Of a stretch of 16,085 nt of DNA, positions 1-7,541 are shown in pieces. A program made the position numbers and the translations under genes. How positions within the stretch are numbered: position 1 is the stretch's first letter; every line of letters starts with the position of its first letter. Source of the DNA: CAYXVF01 sp964468125 (lineage in GTDB: Bacteria > Myxococcota > XYA12-FULL-58-9 > CAYXVF01). The stretch lies in the NCBI GenBank assembly GCA_964468125.1, contig CAYXVF010000125.1, positions 1 to 16,085 of the forward strand, given 5' to 3'. The notes beneath the pieces are model-generated. The model saw only the letters and a program-made list of their open reading frames with translations, was not told where the DNA came from and did not search any database.

Positions 1-105
1 AGGGGTCCCGACCTGGGTTGATCGTCACCTGGGGAAAATCATTTTGACCGCAGCCGTTCTTTGCGGACTTGGGCTCGTTGCCCGAGCCTTAGCAGGCTGA
101 GGGCC

Positions 106-237
106 ATGAGTAGCGACGACAAGCGCGCGCGTCCGTCACCCCCCGCCGAACCGGCCGGAGGGTCGCCTGCGCCCCGCCGGCGCGGCTCGCGGATCGACCG
201 ACTCGAGGAAAGCGGATTCTCGGCTGCCGCTGTGTCG
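106..237 (+). other. Unrecognised open stretch fused in frame to the IS256 remnant
   Basis: An ATG at 106 opens a frame that starts MSSDDKRARP, is rich in Pro, Ala, Arg and Gly, and runs without a stop into the transposase homology that begins near 238. I do not recognise this 44-residue part. It is not the sequence found upstream of this motif in IS256-type transposases, so it is either the 5' end of a host gene interrupted by the element or simply an open frame created by the junction. No convincing ribosome binding site precedes the ATG. Confidence that it is expressed is low. Confidence 0.25.
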
Positions 238-411
238 CTAGAAGAAGTCGAGGCTGACCTCTCGGCCTTCGCAGCCTTTCCCAAGCAGCACTGGAAACAA
301 ATCTGGTCGAACAATCCTCAGGAGCGATTAAACAAAGAGGTTCGCCGCCGCACGGACGTGGTGGGCATCTTTCCGAACCGCGACTCCGTCATTCGCCTGG
401 TCGGCGCGGTC
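238..411 (+). pseudogene. C-terminal fragment of IS256/Mutator-family transposase
   Basis: The frame encodes a stretch highly typical of the end of IS256-type DDE transposases: LEEVEADLSAFAAFP, then HWKQIWSNNPQERLNKEVRR, then TDVVGIFPNRDSVIRLVGAV. In intact members this block contains the last part of the catalytic domain and is followed by a tail of about 20 to 40 residues (usually EQHDEW-like), which is missing here: homology stops at the Val near 411 and the frame then continues with unrelated sequence. The N-terminal three quarters, including the first catalytic Asp residues, are also absent. This is a dead relic of about 58 codons, not a functional element, and I saw no terminal inverted repeats around it. 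Confidence 0.85.
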
Positions 412-683
412 CCTACTACGCGGCGCTCTCCGGATCGGTGCGCGAGCTGTTGGCAACCGCGGAGCACACGGACGTCGGCGACCTCGAGAGCGACCGACCC
501 GACCGAGTGACCTGGCAGTCGGGGGTCTTTTTTTCCGGTGACTCGCAGAACCTCGGTATGTGGTCCTCGCGAGCCTATACGTCCGCGATGGCTCTCGAGG
601 CGCTCGTGAAGTACCGGATGGGCTACGACAGCGGCACGGGTTCAATCGCCGACCCGCCGCGGGTCCAACTGACACACCCGTAA
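412..683 (+). pseudogene. C-terminal fragment of an unrecognised protein behind the IS256 relic
   Basis: In a different frame from the transposase piece, the DNA from about 411 to the TAA at 681-683 is open and reads like real protein: PYYAALSGSVRELLATAEHT near the start, then a WQSGVFFSGDSQNLGMWSSR-like segment, then AYTSAMALEALVKYRMGYDS before the stop. The composition is balanced, unlike the Arg- and Ser-rich shadow frames. The first possible start is an internal GTG at 438. I do not recognise the family. The most economical reading is the 3' end of a host gene cut by insertion and later partial loss of the IS256-type element. Confidence 0.4.
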
Positions 684-762
684 CGACAGGCGAGTCGCCG
701 CTCGCGTGGTTTTGAGTGCGCTTCGTCACAGCGCGACCGTCGATTTGGGATACACTCTCAAC

Positions 763-1923
763 ATGCGGATCGCACCTCTCGCTGTACTCGTCGGGCTCGG
801 GACGTTGGCGTGCGACAGCGCACTCGATCTGGACGACGGCGCGTTGATCACGTGCGGTTCTGATCAGGATTGCCCAGGGGACTGGATCTGCGTCGACCGA
901 CGCGAACAGACGCCTGTGTGCGCGTCGTCTTTCCCGGATGCAGCGCCCGTATTGACGATCAGCGAGTTTGACGCGAGCCGACGCTATCTCAATGACGTGA
1001 GTCTCGCGCTGGAGGTCTTCGACCTCAACGGCACGATAGACACTCCCGAAACCATCACAGTCGTCTCGGAGTATCGCATCGGTCCGGCGGGACCCGCAGC
1101 ATTTGACGGCTTCGACCCCGAAAACCCCAATCGAGCGGAGGGATGGTATTCGGGCACGATCGAAGTTCGTCTAGCCGCCCGGGAGACTCCCGTGGAGTCT
1201 TTTCTCCTGAGCAGTGACGAGCCCAGGCGATTTTTCTCAACCTGGAACGCGGTGTTCGATGCGCAAAAGGAAGCCACTTCTCGGCAAGAGACACTCGTCG
1301 CGAATGACATCGACGCGACGGGCGATGGCATTCGCGACGCTGACGTGGTGACGTTTTTACCAGCGGTGACCCTGCGTTTTCGGGCGGTTGATTCGAGCGC
1401 ACGAGCCAGCCCTTGGGTCGAGACCGAGACCTTCCAGCTCGGAAATGAGCCGCCTGAGGCGCGACTGGTTGGGCCTGTGGCGATCGATGAAAAGGGGAGG
1501 GTCACTCTCGCGCTAACGTTGTCGGATTCTGCGTCCGATCCGATCGATCTGGAAGCTGCCTATTGTCTTGCAGCATGCGACTCGAGCGATGCGTCCTGGG
1601 CGATCGCGTCGCTCGTGGACAACGTGACGCTCGGTAGTGAGGGTTCCTCGATCGAGCTCGGTGCGCCGAGCTCGTCGGCCGGTTCCTGCGCGAACCCAAC
1701 CGCCCCGCGCAGCCTCACCCGCTGCATTTTGAGTTCCCCAGAACCTCGAAGTCATCTCATCGTTTGGGCCTCACAGAACGATCTCAACGGCCCACCGAGC
1801 GACGAAGTGCGATTCCGCATTCGCGCGAGCGACGCGTTCACCGCACTCGAAGAAGGCGACTCTCTTGCCCCGAGACATCACGGCGATTGGGATCAGCCGC
1901 CCGTGAATCTCGCCGATCTGTGA
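763..1923 (+). CDS. Predicted lipoprotein with Cys-rich N-terminus and Ig-like region
   Basis: The 386-residue product starts with a lipoprotein signal peptide, MRIAPLAVLVGLGTLAC, with the lipidated Cys at residue 17. The ATG at 763 is chosen over an upstream GTG at 706 because the signal peptide begins exactly there. Residues 31-53 have a CGSDQDCPGDWIC...C pattern, a short disulfide-rich motif common behind the lipobox in myxobacterial surface lipoproteins. The remainder is beta-rich; a segment near residues 248-285 (NEPPEARLVGP, then TLALTLSDSASDP) resembles a cadherin or Ig-like fold. No catalytic motif is visible. It is likely anchored in the outer membrane. It converges on the subtilase gene with only 7 bp between the stops. 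Precise function is unknown. Confidence 0.8.
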   Translation: MRIAPLAVLVGLGTLACDSALDLDDGALITCGSDQDCPGDWICVDRREQTPVCASSFPDAAPVLTISEFDASRRYLNDVSLALEVFDLNGTIDTPETITVVSEYRIGPAGPAAFDGFDPENPNRAEGWYSGTIEVRLAARETPVESFLLSSDEPRRFFSTWNAVFDAQKEATSRQETLVANDIDATGDGIRDADVVTFLPAVTLRFRAVDSSARASPWVETETFQLGNEPPEARLVGPVAIDEKGRVTLALTLSDSASDPIDLEAAYCLAACDSSDASWAIASLVDNVTLGSEGSSIELGAPSSSAGSCANPTAPRSLTRCILSSPEPRSHLIVWASQNDLNGPPSDEVRFRIRASDAFTALEEGDSLAPRHHGDWDQPPVNLADL

Positions 1924-1930
1924 AGCTGCC

Positions 1931-3349
1931 CTACGGCGCCCGGTGTCGACGTCGTCGAAGGCACGCCGGCAGGCACAGCGCGAGCCCCGCTTGACGGCAT
2001 CCGCTGCTCTCCGGCGGTTCATCGGAGGGCTCTTCAACAGGGCCGAGTGCGGCAACGGGGTCGATAACACCTGCACCAAAGAGAGGGTCGCGACCGAACG
2101 CGTCGGGAATGGCCAACGGTGCCGGGCGGGCCGTGCCCAACAAATGCTCCACCACCTCCGCTGAGCTCCACTCGGGATGGGCGCTGACCACCAGTCCAGC
2201 GATGCCTACGGCGATCGGGCATGCCGAAGAGGTCCCGCCGAACGAATTCGTGTAGTCACTGGCGTCGAACCCATCCGGACCCGTGATGTCCGTCGTCAGC
2301 GTCCCGACCGGAGCGACGAGATCGACCGCCGCTCCCCGGTTGCTGAACGAGGTGGTCTCGTCGAACTGGTTCACAGCGCCGACGCCGAGAACACCCCGGA
2401 CCGAGAGTAACTCATCGTCACCGACGGTGCGCCCGTCGTTTCCGGCAGCGAACACAACAACCGCGCCTCGCCCGTCGCGACCGCGATCGAACACGGTATT
2501 GATGGCGTCGCGCAGGGGAGAGGGTACGGGGATGGCGCTTGCGAACCCCCAGCTGTTGGAGACGACCGCAGCGCCGGAACGAAGGGCGAAATCGAACGCC
2601 TCGACATCCGCTCCAAGAGGTACGGGGCTGTCGTCGTCCGTCAGGAGTCGAACACAGCTCATCGTACACTCCGGGCACGCTCCCGCGATCCCGGTGCCGT
2701 TATTCGTATCGGCGGCCGCGAGACCAGCGCAGGCAGTCCCGTGCCCGTTGTCTGCGCCAACGGGATGGCTTGGGTCATCGTCCTCATCGACCAAGTCCAG
2801 CCCCCCCACGAACGAGAGGTCTGGATGATCGAAGTCGCATCCGTTGTCCACCACCGCGATCGACACCGACGGATCGCCGCTCTCGATCGCCCACGCCTCC
2901 GCGAGGTCGAGAGTTCCGAGGTACCATTGATCCGGCGCGAGGGGGTCGTCCACGGTGTACCCGTAGCTGCGGTGCTCGAGGTGAAACTCCGGAACCGCGT
3001 ACTCAACGCGAGGGTCGCTCGACCAAAGCGCGGCGAGCCGTGCGCCAGAGGAGCGCTCCGGGTCCTCGAGACGGATCCGCCAAAGACGCGCGTCGCGCAT
3101 CAACGGCTGCCACGAAACCGCGCTCAGCGCGCAGTTCAGCACAGGACAGTCGGCCGCGTTGACGCGCGCGTCTTCCGCGAGCCGAACGATCGCAGAATCT
3201 TCGTAGCGCAGCCGGTGCGTCCTGCCGTCGGGGTAGTGGAAAACCGCCTCCCACGCTGCGGCGCTGACGCGACGCTCCTCGTCGAAGTGAACCCAGCGAT
3301 CCCCGTCGAGGAACATGGAAGCGATGAAGAGGGTGGCGAAAAGGTGCAT
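1931..3349 (-). CDS. Secreted subtilisin-like serine protease (peptidase S8) with MYXO-CTERM-like tail
   Basis: The 472-residue protein carries the full S8 catalytic set: Asp168 in AVVDNGCDFDHPDL, His203 in NGHGTACAGL, the oxyanion Asn304 in AAGNDG and Ser374 in GGTSSACP. A hydrophobic start (MHLFATLFIASMFL) looks like a short signal peptide, and residues 15-150 form a propeptide or extra domain ending in the PEFHLEH...DP...QWYLG pattern usual before S8 domains. The C-terminus is Pro/Glu-rich, then SGC, a short hydrophobic run and RRRRHR, the layout of MYXO-CTERM surface-sorting tails, although the hydrophobic part is short. The ATG at 3349 has no clear Shine-Dalgarno; it lies 4 bp after the stop of a truncated upstream gene, suggesting former translational coupling. 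Likely an extracellular protease; the substrate is unknown. Confidence 0.93.
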   Translation of the reverse strand: MHLFATLFIASMFLDGDRWVHFDEERRVSAAAWEAVFHYPDGRTHRLRYEDSAIVRLAEDARVNAADCPVLNCALSAVSWQPLMRDARLWRIRLEDPERSSGARLAALWSSDPRVEYAVPEFHLEHRSYGYTVDDPLAPDQWYLGTLDLAEAWAIESGDPSVSIAVVDNGCDFDHPDLSFVGGLDLVDEDDDPSHPVGADNGHGTACAGLAAADTNNGTGIAGACPECTMSCVRLLTDDDSPVPLGADVEAFDFALRSGAAVVSNSWGFASAIPVPSPLRDAINTVFDRGRDGRGAVVVFAAGNDGRTVGDDELLSVRGVLGVGAVNQFDETTSFSNRGAAVDLVAPVGTLTTDITGPDGFDASDYTNSFGGTSSACPIAVGIAGLVVSAHPEWSSAEVVEHLLGTARPAPLAIPDAFGRDPLFGAGVIDPVAALGPVEEPSDEPPESSGCRQAGLALCLPACLRRRRHRAP

Positions 3350-3353
3350 TGAA

Positions 3354-3444
3354 CTACGACAAGAATCCCCAGTTGATCACAAAGTTGGCGGAGCCGATCG
3401 GAGCAAACGTCGCGGACTCTTCGTCGCAGGACTGCTGTGAACCC
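3354..3444 (-). pseudogene. C-terminal tail of a gene truncated by the IS21-type element
   Basis: On the minus strand an open frame ends with ESATFAPIGSANFVINWGFLS and a TAG at 3354-3356, 4 bp upstream of the subtilase start. The alternating hydrophobic and aromatic ending (FVINWGF) is plausible as a final beta-strand, perhaps of an outer membrane or secreted beta protein, but this is only a guess from about 25 residues. Upstream of about 3445 the DNA is istA sequence on the other strand, so the rest of this gene was probably lost when the element arrived. The tight spacing to the protease suggests the two genes formed one operon. Confidence 0.35.
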
Positions 3445-3693
3445 GAGCGACTCACGTTCTTGAGCGAGCTGTTTGGCGAGAAGGCGACGGCCTCGGCAAT
3501 GGCTGAGGTCATGCGAACCGGCCACGTCGGTGCCGAGTACGTCGAGTACGTCCTTCGGCACAAACGCAAACTCCGCCCGCAGGGAGTTGCCGTTCATCTC
3601 AACCGCCCGGAGCTCGACGGCCTGCGCTTCGAGTCACCCGACTTGGGTGTCTATGACCAGCTCGTGCCCACCCGAAAGACCCTCGACCCTTGA
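3445..3693 (+). pseudogene. istA: 3' fragment of IS21-type transposase IstA
   Basis: The frame reads FGEKATASAMAEVMRTGHVG, AEYVEYVLRHKRKL, then ELDGL...PDLGVYDQLVP and ends with a TGA at 3691-3693. These motifs are typical of the very C-terminus of IS21-family IstA (about 500 residues when complete); the helix-turn-helix and DDE domains are absent. Homology appears to begin near ERLTFLSEL at about 3445; the 32 codons before that, from an ATG at 3349, are more easily explained as antisense of a host gene tail. The fragment cannot be an active transposase. Confidence 0.85.
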
Positions 3694-3701
3694 GAGGAAC
3701 C

Positions 3702-4460
3702 ATGAAGGAACACGACCGCTACGACGCCCTGTTGGAGAAGCTGCGCTGGCTGCGGCTGCCCGGCATGAACGCGACACTCAAGGATATTCTCGCCGACGCT
3801 GCCGAACAAAACCTCTCTGCACTCGAGGTGGTGGACCGACTCGCCGACGAGGAAACTCGATCGCGCCTCGAGCGTTCAGTCGAGCGGCGCATCGCCGCGG
3901 CTCGGTTTCCCGAAATCAACACCATCGACGGCTTCGACTTTGGCCATTCAGCGGCACGAAAGCGCATTCGTGCACGCTACCTCGCACTCCATGACATGAC
4001 GTTCCTCAACACCGGCATCAATCCGCTCTTCATTGGAACACCGGGCACCGGAAAGACCTATCTCGCTCGGGCGCTCGCCTTTGCCGCCTGCCAGGCGCGC
4101 AAACGCGTCGTGGTGGTGTCCGCGCCGAAGATGCTCAACGAGCTCCACGGAGCCGAGCTCCATGGCGCACTCGAGCGCGTCGCACGCAAGTACGTCAGAG
4201 CCGACCTGCTCATGATCGACGACTTCGCTGTTCTCGCGATGGATGCAGCCCAGGCGAAGCTCGCCTTTCAAGTCATCTCCGAGCGCTACGACTATCGGCG
4301 CTCGACGATGATCACCACCAATCGACCGTTCAAAGATTGGCCAGCCGTGTTTCCCGACGCGCTCAACGCTCAAGTCATTGCGGAGCGGCTCACGGAGCGA
4401 TCGGAGCATTTCGTGCTGGACGGCAAGGGGTACGGAACACGCGGAGGGCAACGGGGGTAG
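3702..4460 (+). CDS. istB: IS21-family helper ATPase IstB
   Basis: The 252-residue product has the usual IstB length and motifs: Walker A GTPGTGKT near residue 112, Walker B LLMIDDFA near 170, the sensor-like segment TMITTNRPFKDW near 204 and the end motif NAQVIAERLTERSEHFVLDG. IstB is a DnaC-like AAA+ ATPase that assembles on target DNA and stimulates IstA-mediated transposition. The ATG at 3702 is preceded by GAGAGGAAC at a good distance and lies 8 bp after the istA stop; a TTG at 3690 is in frame but less likely. The gene looks intact, but its partner transposase is truncated, so it could only act with an IstA made elsewhere in the genome. Confidence 0.95.
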   Translation: MKEHDRYDALLEKLRWLRLPGMNATLKDILADAAEQNLSALEVVDRLADEETRSRLERSVERRIAAARFPEINTIDGFDFGHSAARKRIRARYLALHDMTFLNTGINPLFIGTPGTGKTYLARALAFAACQARKRVVVVSAPKMLNELHGAELHGALERVARKYVRADLLMIDDFAVLAMDAAQAKLAFQVISERYDYRRSTMITTNRPFKDWPAVFPDALNAQVIAERLTERSEHFVLDGKGYGTRGGQRG

Positions 4461-4734
4461 CAGCATCACGATTGAGCCCTTCCTACGAATCGCGCTCCGC
4501 CTGCTGGCGGCACGCCCGGATCCACTCGGTGCCCACCGGCCGGATCACTGGACCACGTTGGTTTCGGTGAAAGTGGGTCTCCGCGAGTCTGGTGGCGACA
4601 CGTGGTCATCGCGCTTGGAGCGTTAGGGGTTTACGCGTCCTATGGAAGCGCGATGGGCGAGGGCACTGCGGCGACGAGCCCGGAGTTTTCGGAGATGGCG
4701 GGTGCCCGGCGCGCTACGCGGTTTTTGTGAGCGC
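4461..4734. other. Non-coding interval after the IS21 remnant
   Basis: Between the istB stop and the convergent end of the beta-helix lipoprotein gene I find no convincing gene on either strand; the open frames are short and Arg- or Ser-rich. The first part probably contains the right terminal repeat of the IS21 element, but without the left end I cannot identify it. The T-run at 4721-4726 has no strong hairpin next to it that I can support as a terminator. Confidence 0.4.
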
Positions 4735-6111
4735 CTAAAAAATCGCGAGTTCATCGGCGCCGATGTCCCACGCATCGCCCTTCGGTCGGGTTTCTCCGTG
4801 GATATCGAACTGTTCGGTCGAGTCCCGCGGAATCGTACCGGCATCGACGGAGGGTGAATCGCTCCGAAGATGCAGGTCTTCGCTCCCAAATGTCGGGTCT
4901 ACGAACATCACTGAAGGCTCGACGAAACGGATCGCGCGGTCTCCGATCGCTGTGCTGTCTGACGAGAGGTTGTTTGCTCCTGCGCTCGGTCCTGCGACAT
5001 AGAAGTCGAAAGGCGAGCCGTTTCTACAGGGTGCGAGCGCATCGAGACAGGTCGCCAGCACCGCCGTGTTGTTGATCTCGATTAGCGCGTCGGCGCGTTG
5101 GAGGAATAACCCTGCCTCGCCGTCCGCTTGGTTGCCGCTTCGTGCTGCCCTGAAGATGGTCGTGTTCTCAATCAGTATGTCGCTGCCACCTGTAGCTCCT
5201 TGCTGACTGATCCCCGATCGAGAGATGTTGTAGATGAGGCAACCGCGGATCACTACGCGTCCCCCGGCAGGCACGTCATTCAGATTGATCCCATCCGCGT
5301 TCGGGTTGGGCTTCCGATCATCGGTCCACGCGGCCAACGACTCGTCGAATGCGTCGTCGTGAATCAATAGGTTCTCGAGCAAGATCGGAGCAGCTGCTGC
5401 GTGCACGCCCTCGAAGCTATTGAGGCCATCGCTGTTCAGCCAACCAACGATTTCCAGCCATGACACCCGAGTGTGCGGTTGCTCCACCACCACGGCGTGG
5501 CCTTCGATCACGGGATCGATCACTGCTCCAGCTCCCGGCACTCCCAGATGGCGCTCCGACGGGGCAGCGGTTAGCCAGACGTAGCTGCGCTCGTCCGTGA
5601 TGAACGCAGCGGGCAGGATCAGGCTCGCGCCGTGGGTCCCCGCTGCGAATTCGACCCTCTCGATCACGCCTTTTGCACTCACCGAGTTGAGCACAGCGGA
5701 GTAGCTATCGCCACTCAAAGTCTGACCGACTTCACACCGTCCGGACTGCAGTTCGAGCGTCAACTCGTTGGCTCCGGGATCACCGATTAGCGTCGCGGAA
5801 CAGGTCGGCGTTGTGAACCGCGACCCGGGCGACGCCGATCCCGACTCGGCCGATACGGTTACCAACACGCGGGCGGTCAGGTCTCCTGCTCGCTCCGCAA
5901 CGAAGGCGCTTAGGTCTGCAAATTCGCGTCCAGCTCCGACGCCCGACGAGCGAATCGTCGAAGCCCGCTCTCGGTCGCTTGGATTCTCGTCCGACGGCAC
6001 GAGACACTCCCCGTCGGTGGCGACGGTGTTCGGAGGACAGGCATCGAAGTCACGAGTACAGGCAACGGTCGCGAGCGAACTCGCTACGACGACCAGACCG
6101 GCGTGCCTCAT
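4735..6111 (-). CDS. Beta-helix lipoprotein with choice-of-anchor Q type C-terminus
   Basis: The ATG at 6111 overlaps the caspase stop (ATGA) and begins a signal peptide, MRHAGLVVVASSLATVAC, with the probable lipid-modified Cys at residue 18 (position -3 is Thr, a slightly weak lipobox). The 458-residue protein has DFDACPPNTVATDGEC behind it, then right-handed beta-helix repeats of the pectate-lyase superfamily: VVVEQPHTRVSWLEIVGW, ILLENLLIHDDAFDES, RVVIRGCLIYNISRSGISQQ and DILIENTTIFRAARSG. The end, DLHLRSDSPSVDAG, then HGETRPKGDAWDIGADE, is the signature of the choice-of-anchor Q domain found on secreted beta-helix proteins. Such folds bind or cleave polysaccharide, but no lyase active site can be assigned here. 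It is the last gene of the ECF/caspase operon, placing it as an envelope effector or ligand. Confidence 0.88.
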   Translation of the reverse strand: MRHAGLVVVASSLATVACTRDFDACPPNTVATDGECLVPSDENPSDRERASTIRSSGVGAGREFADLSAFVAERAGDLTARVLVTVSAESGSASPGSRFTTPTCSATLIGDPGANELTLELQSGRCEVGQTLSGDSYSAVLNSVSAKGVIERVEFAAGTHGASLILPAAFITDERSYVWLTAAPSERHLGVPGAGAVIDPVIEGHAVVVEQPHTRVSWLEIVGWLNSDGLNSFEGVHAAAAPILLENLLIHDDAFDESLAAWTDDRKPNPNADGINLNDVPAGGRVVIRGCLIYNISRSGISQQGATGGSDILIENTTIFRAARSGNQADGEAGLFLQRADALIEINNTAVLATCLDALAPCRNGSPFDFYVAGPSAGANNLSSDSTAIGDRAIRFVEPSVMFVDPTFGSEDLHLRSDSPSVDAGTIPRDSTEQFDIHGETRPKGDAWDIGADELAIF

Positions 6112-7541
6112 CGCTCGAGAACACCGAATTCGTAGAGGAGTAAGGTGGTCAGCGCGGTCGCCGCCGCAGACCCGAACGCGACCCAAGCGAGGTCGTCGGT
6201 GATTTCTATTCGGTCTCGAAGGGCGTCGCGCTCGGAGCTCGTCGGGGTGACCCTGTATTCTTCATAACGCTCGTTCGCGTAGAGCCGGAGAGTCGTGCCA
6301 GTTGCGGCGAGAGCCGTCGCGACGCCAACACCCGCCCAGGCCCAGGCGGAAACCTTCGGCGGCGACAGAACCTCGCTCTTTGCGCGAGTTGGAGCGAGAC
6401 CGAGCCCCATGTTGACGTTCTCGGCGGCGCTCGGTGTAAAGGGTTCGGCGAAGAGTTGCTCGAAGGCTGCGTGGGCGGCACCGCGAGGAGCAACTCGCGG
6501 TCGCTGCGGCCGACGGCGACTGAGGCGTGCGACGGACAGCGCTGGAATCCGATACTCAGTCCCGCGATCGACGTCGAGGACGTAGGTAATCGTATCTGGC
6601 AGCAGAAGCTTCGACTCAAAGCCGTTGCGAAGGTCGGCGATCCGAATTCCGTCGACGTCCTCGATACTCAGTCGGTGCCCGAGGGAGCGGTCGATGGTGA
6701 GGCGGCGCTTGCCGCCCAATCGAACGAGGGGGGCTCGACTTCTAGGGGGAACTGCCATGACTTCAGGAACGAACTTGAGGTTGCGGACTCGCTGATTCGC
6801 GGTACGAACAAAGGCGAACGCCTCTGCATACGACACCTCCTCGTCCCCGTCTGCATCCGCCGCGCCACGCATGGCGGAACGTAGCTCGTAGCTGAAGACC
6901 CCTGCTTGAAGCGCCTCCCATTCATGGCTGTTCTTCGCCGATGAGGTCGAAAGGAAGAACCCCACTCGGGGCCAGCGCTCGAGGATATCCGCTTGCGCAA
7001 AGGGTTGGTCGTAGTGAAAACGCTCCCCGTCGAGCGAGCGGTCGAAGACCATGAAGTAGGATTTACAGGCATCGATGATCACGTGGTTCACGTCCGCGGA
7101 CGCGCGGTCGAGCACCTCTGCGTAGAAGACCGAGCGTGGCATTGCGCCGTCCTTCAGCGACAGCGACCCTTCGCCTCGTTCGACGTCGCCGTGCCCGGCG
7201 TAGACGAAATAGAGCGTGGATTTCGCGCGTCCTTGCCGCCAACGTTCAAACTCGGAGAACGCTGCTGCGATGTTCGCGCGGGTGGGCTCTCGGTGCTCGG
7301 GAGGCACGGGATGGAGTCGTCGCGACTCGTCGTCTAACTCTACGAGTAGACGAACCTCACCTCCTAAATCCTCAAAAGTCCGAGCGTACTGTAACGCATC
7401 GTCGTCCGCGTAGCGCAGAGTAGCGTTGAGTGAGACGCGACTTTCGTTGTAGCCCACCACGATCGCGAAAAGGTCCCCTTCGCCCGCGGTCGATCCCACC
7501 AGGAGTGAGGTGCTGAGCACCGATAGGATAGCTCCTGTCAC
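6108..7541 (-). CDS. Exported, membrane-anchored caspase-family protease (peptidase C14)
   Basis: The 477-residue protein has a hydrophobic N-terminus (residues 3-18), then a caspase p20-like fold: FAIVVGYNES at 25, RYADDDAL at 43, the catalytic His117 in YFVYAGHGD and the catalytic Cys159 in VIIDACKS. A DADGDEEVSYAE segment (about 229-240) resembles an EF-hand loop, a common insert in bacterial caspases. Two hydrophobic segments near 399-418 and 452-472 probably form a C-terminal hairpin in the membrane. If the N-terminus is a cleaved signal peptide the protease domain would face the periplasm; if it is retained as a membrane anchor the topology needs testing. The start is a GTG at 7541 that overlaps the TGA of the anti-sigma gene, with a GAGGTGA ribosome site upstream; its own stop overlaps the next ATG. 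Orthocaspases usually cut after Arg or Lys; the substrate here is unknown. Confidence 0.9.
   Translation of the reverse strand: MTGAILSVLSTSLLVGSTAGEGDLFAIVVGYNESRVSLNATLRYADDDALQYARTFEDLGGEVRLLVELDDESRRLHPVPPEHREPTRANIAAAFSEFERWRQGRAKSTLYFVYAGHGDVERGEGSLSLKDGAMPRSVFYAEVLDRASADVNHVIIDACKSYFMVFDRSLDGERFHYDQPFAQADILERWPRVGFFLSTSSAKNSHEWEALQAGVFSYELRSAMRGAADADGDEEVSYAEAFAFVRTANQRVRNLKFVPEVMAVPPRSRAPLVRLGGKRRLTIDRSLGHRLSIEDVDGIRIADLRNGFESKLLLPDTITYVLDVDRGTEYRIPALSVARLSRRRPQRPRVAPRGAAHAAFEQLFAEPFTPSAAENVNMGLGLAPTRAKSEVLSPPKVSAWAWAGVGVATALAATGTTLRLYANERYEEYRVTPTSSERDALRDRIEITDDLAWVAFGSAAATALTTLLLYEFGVLER

Larger units (their letters stand above)
3445..4460 (+). mobile_element. Truncated IS21-family insertion sequence (istA 3' end + istB)
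   Basis: The tail of istA and an apparently complete istB lie in the usual order and orientation, 8 bp apart. The left end and about 80% of istA are missing, so the element cannot transpose by itself. I could not define the terminal repeats; the right end should lie shortly after 4460, perhaps within the following 160 bp. Confidence 0.85.

Noticed and set aside
2539..3352. Long plus-strand frames opposite the subtilase gene
   Set aside because: They are antisense to a gene with all S8 catalytic motifs and have no recognisable content.
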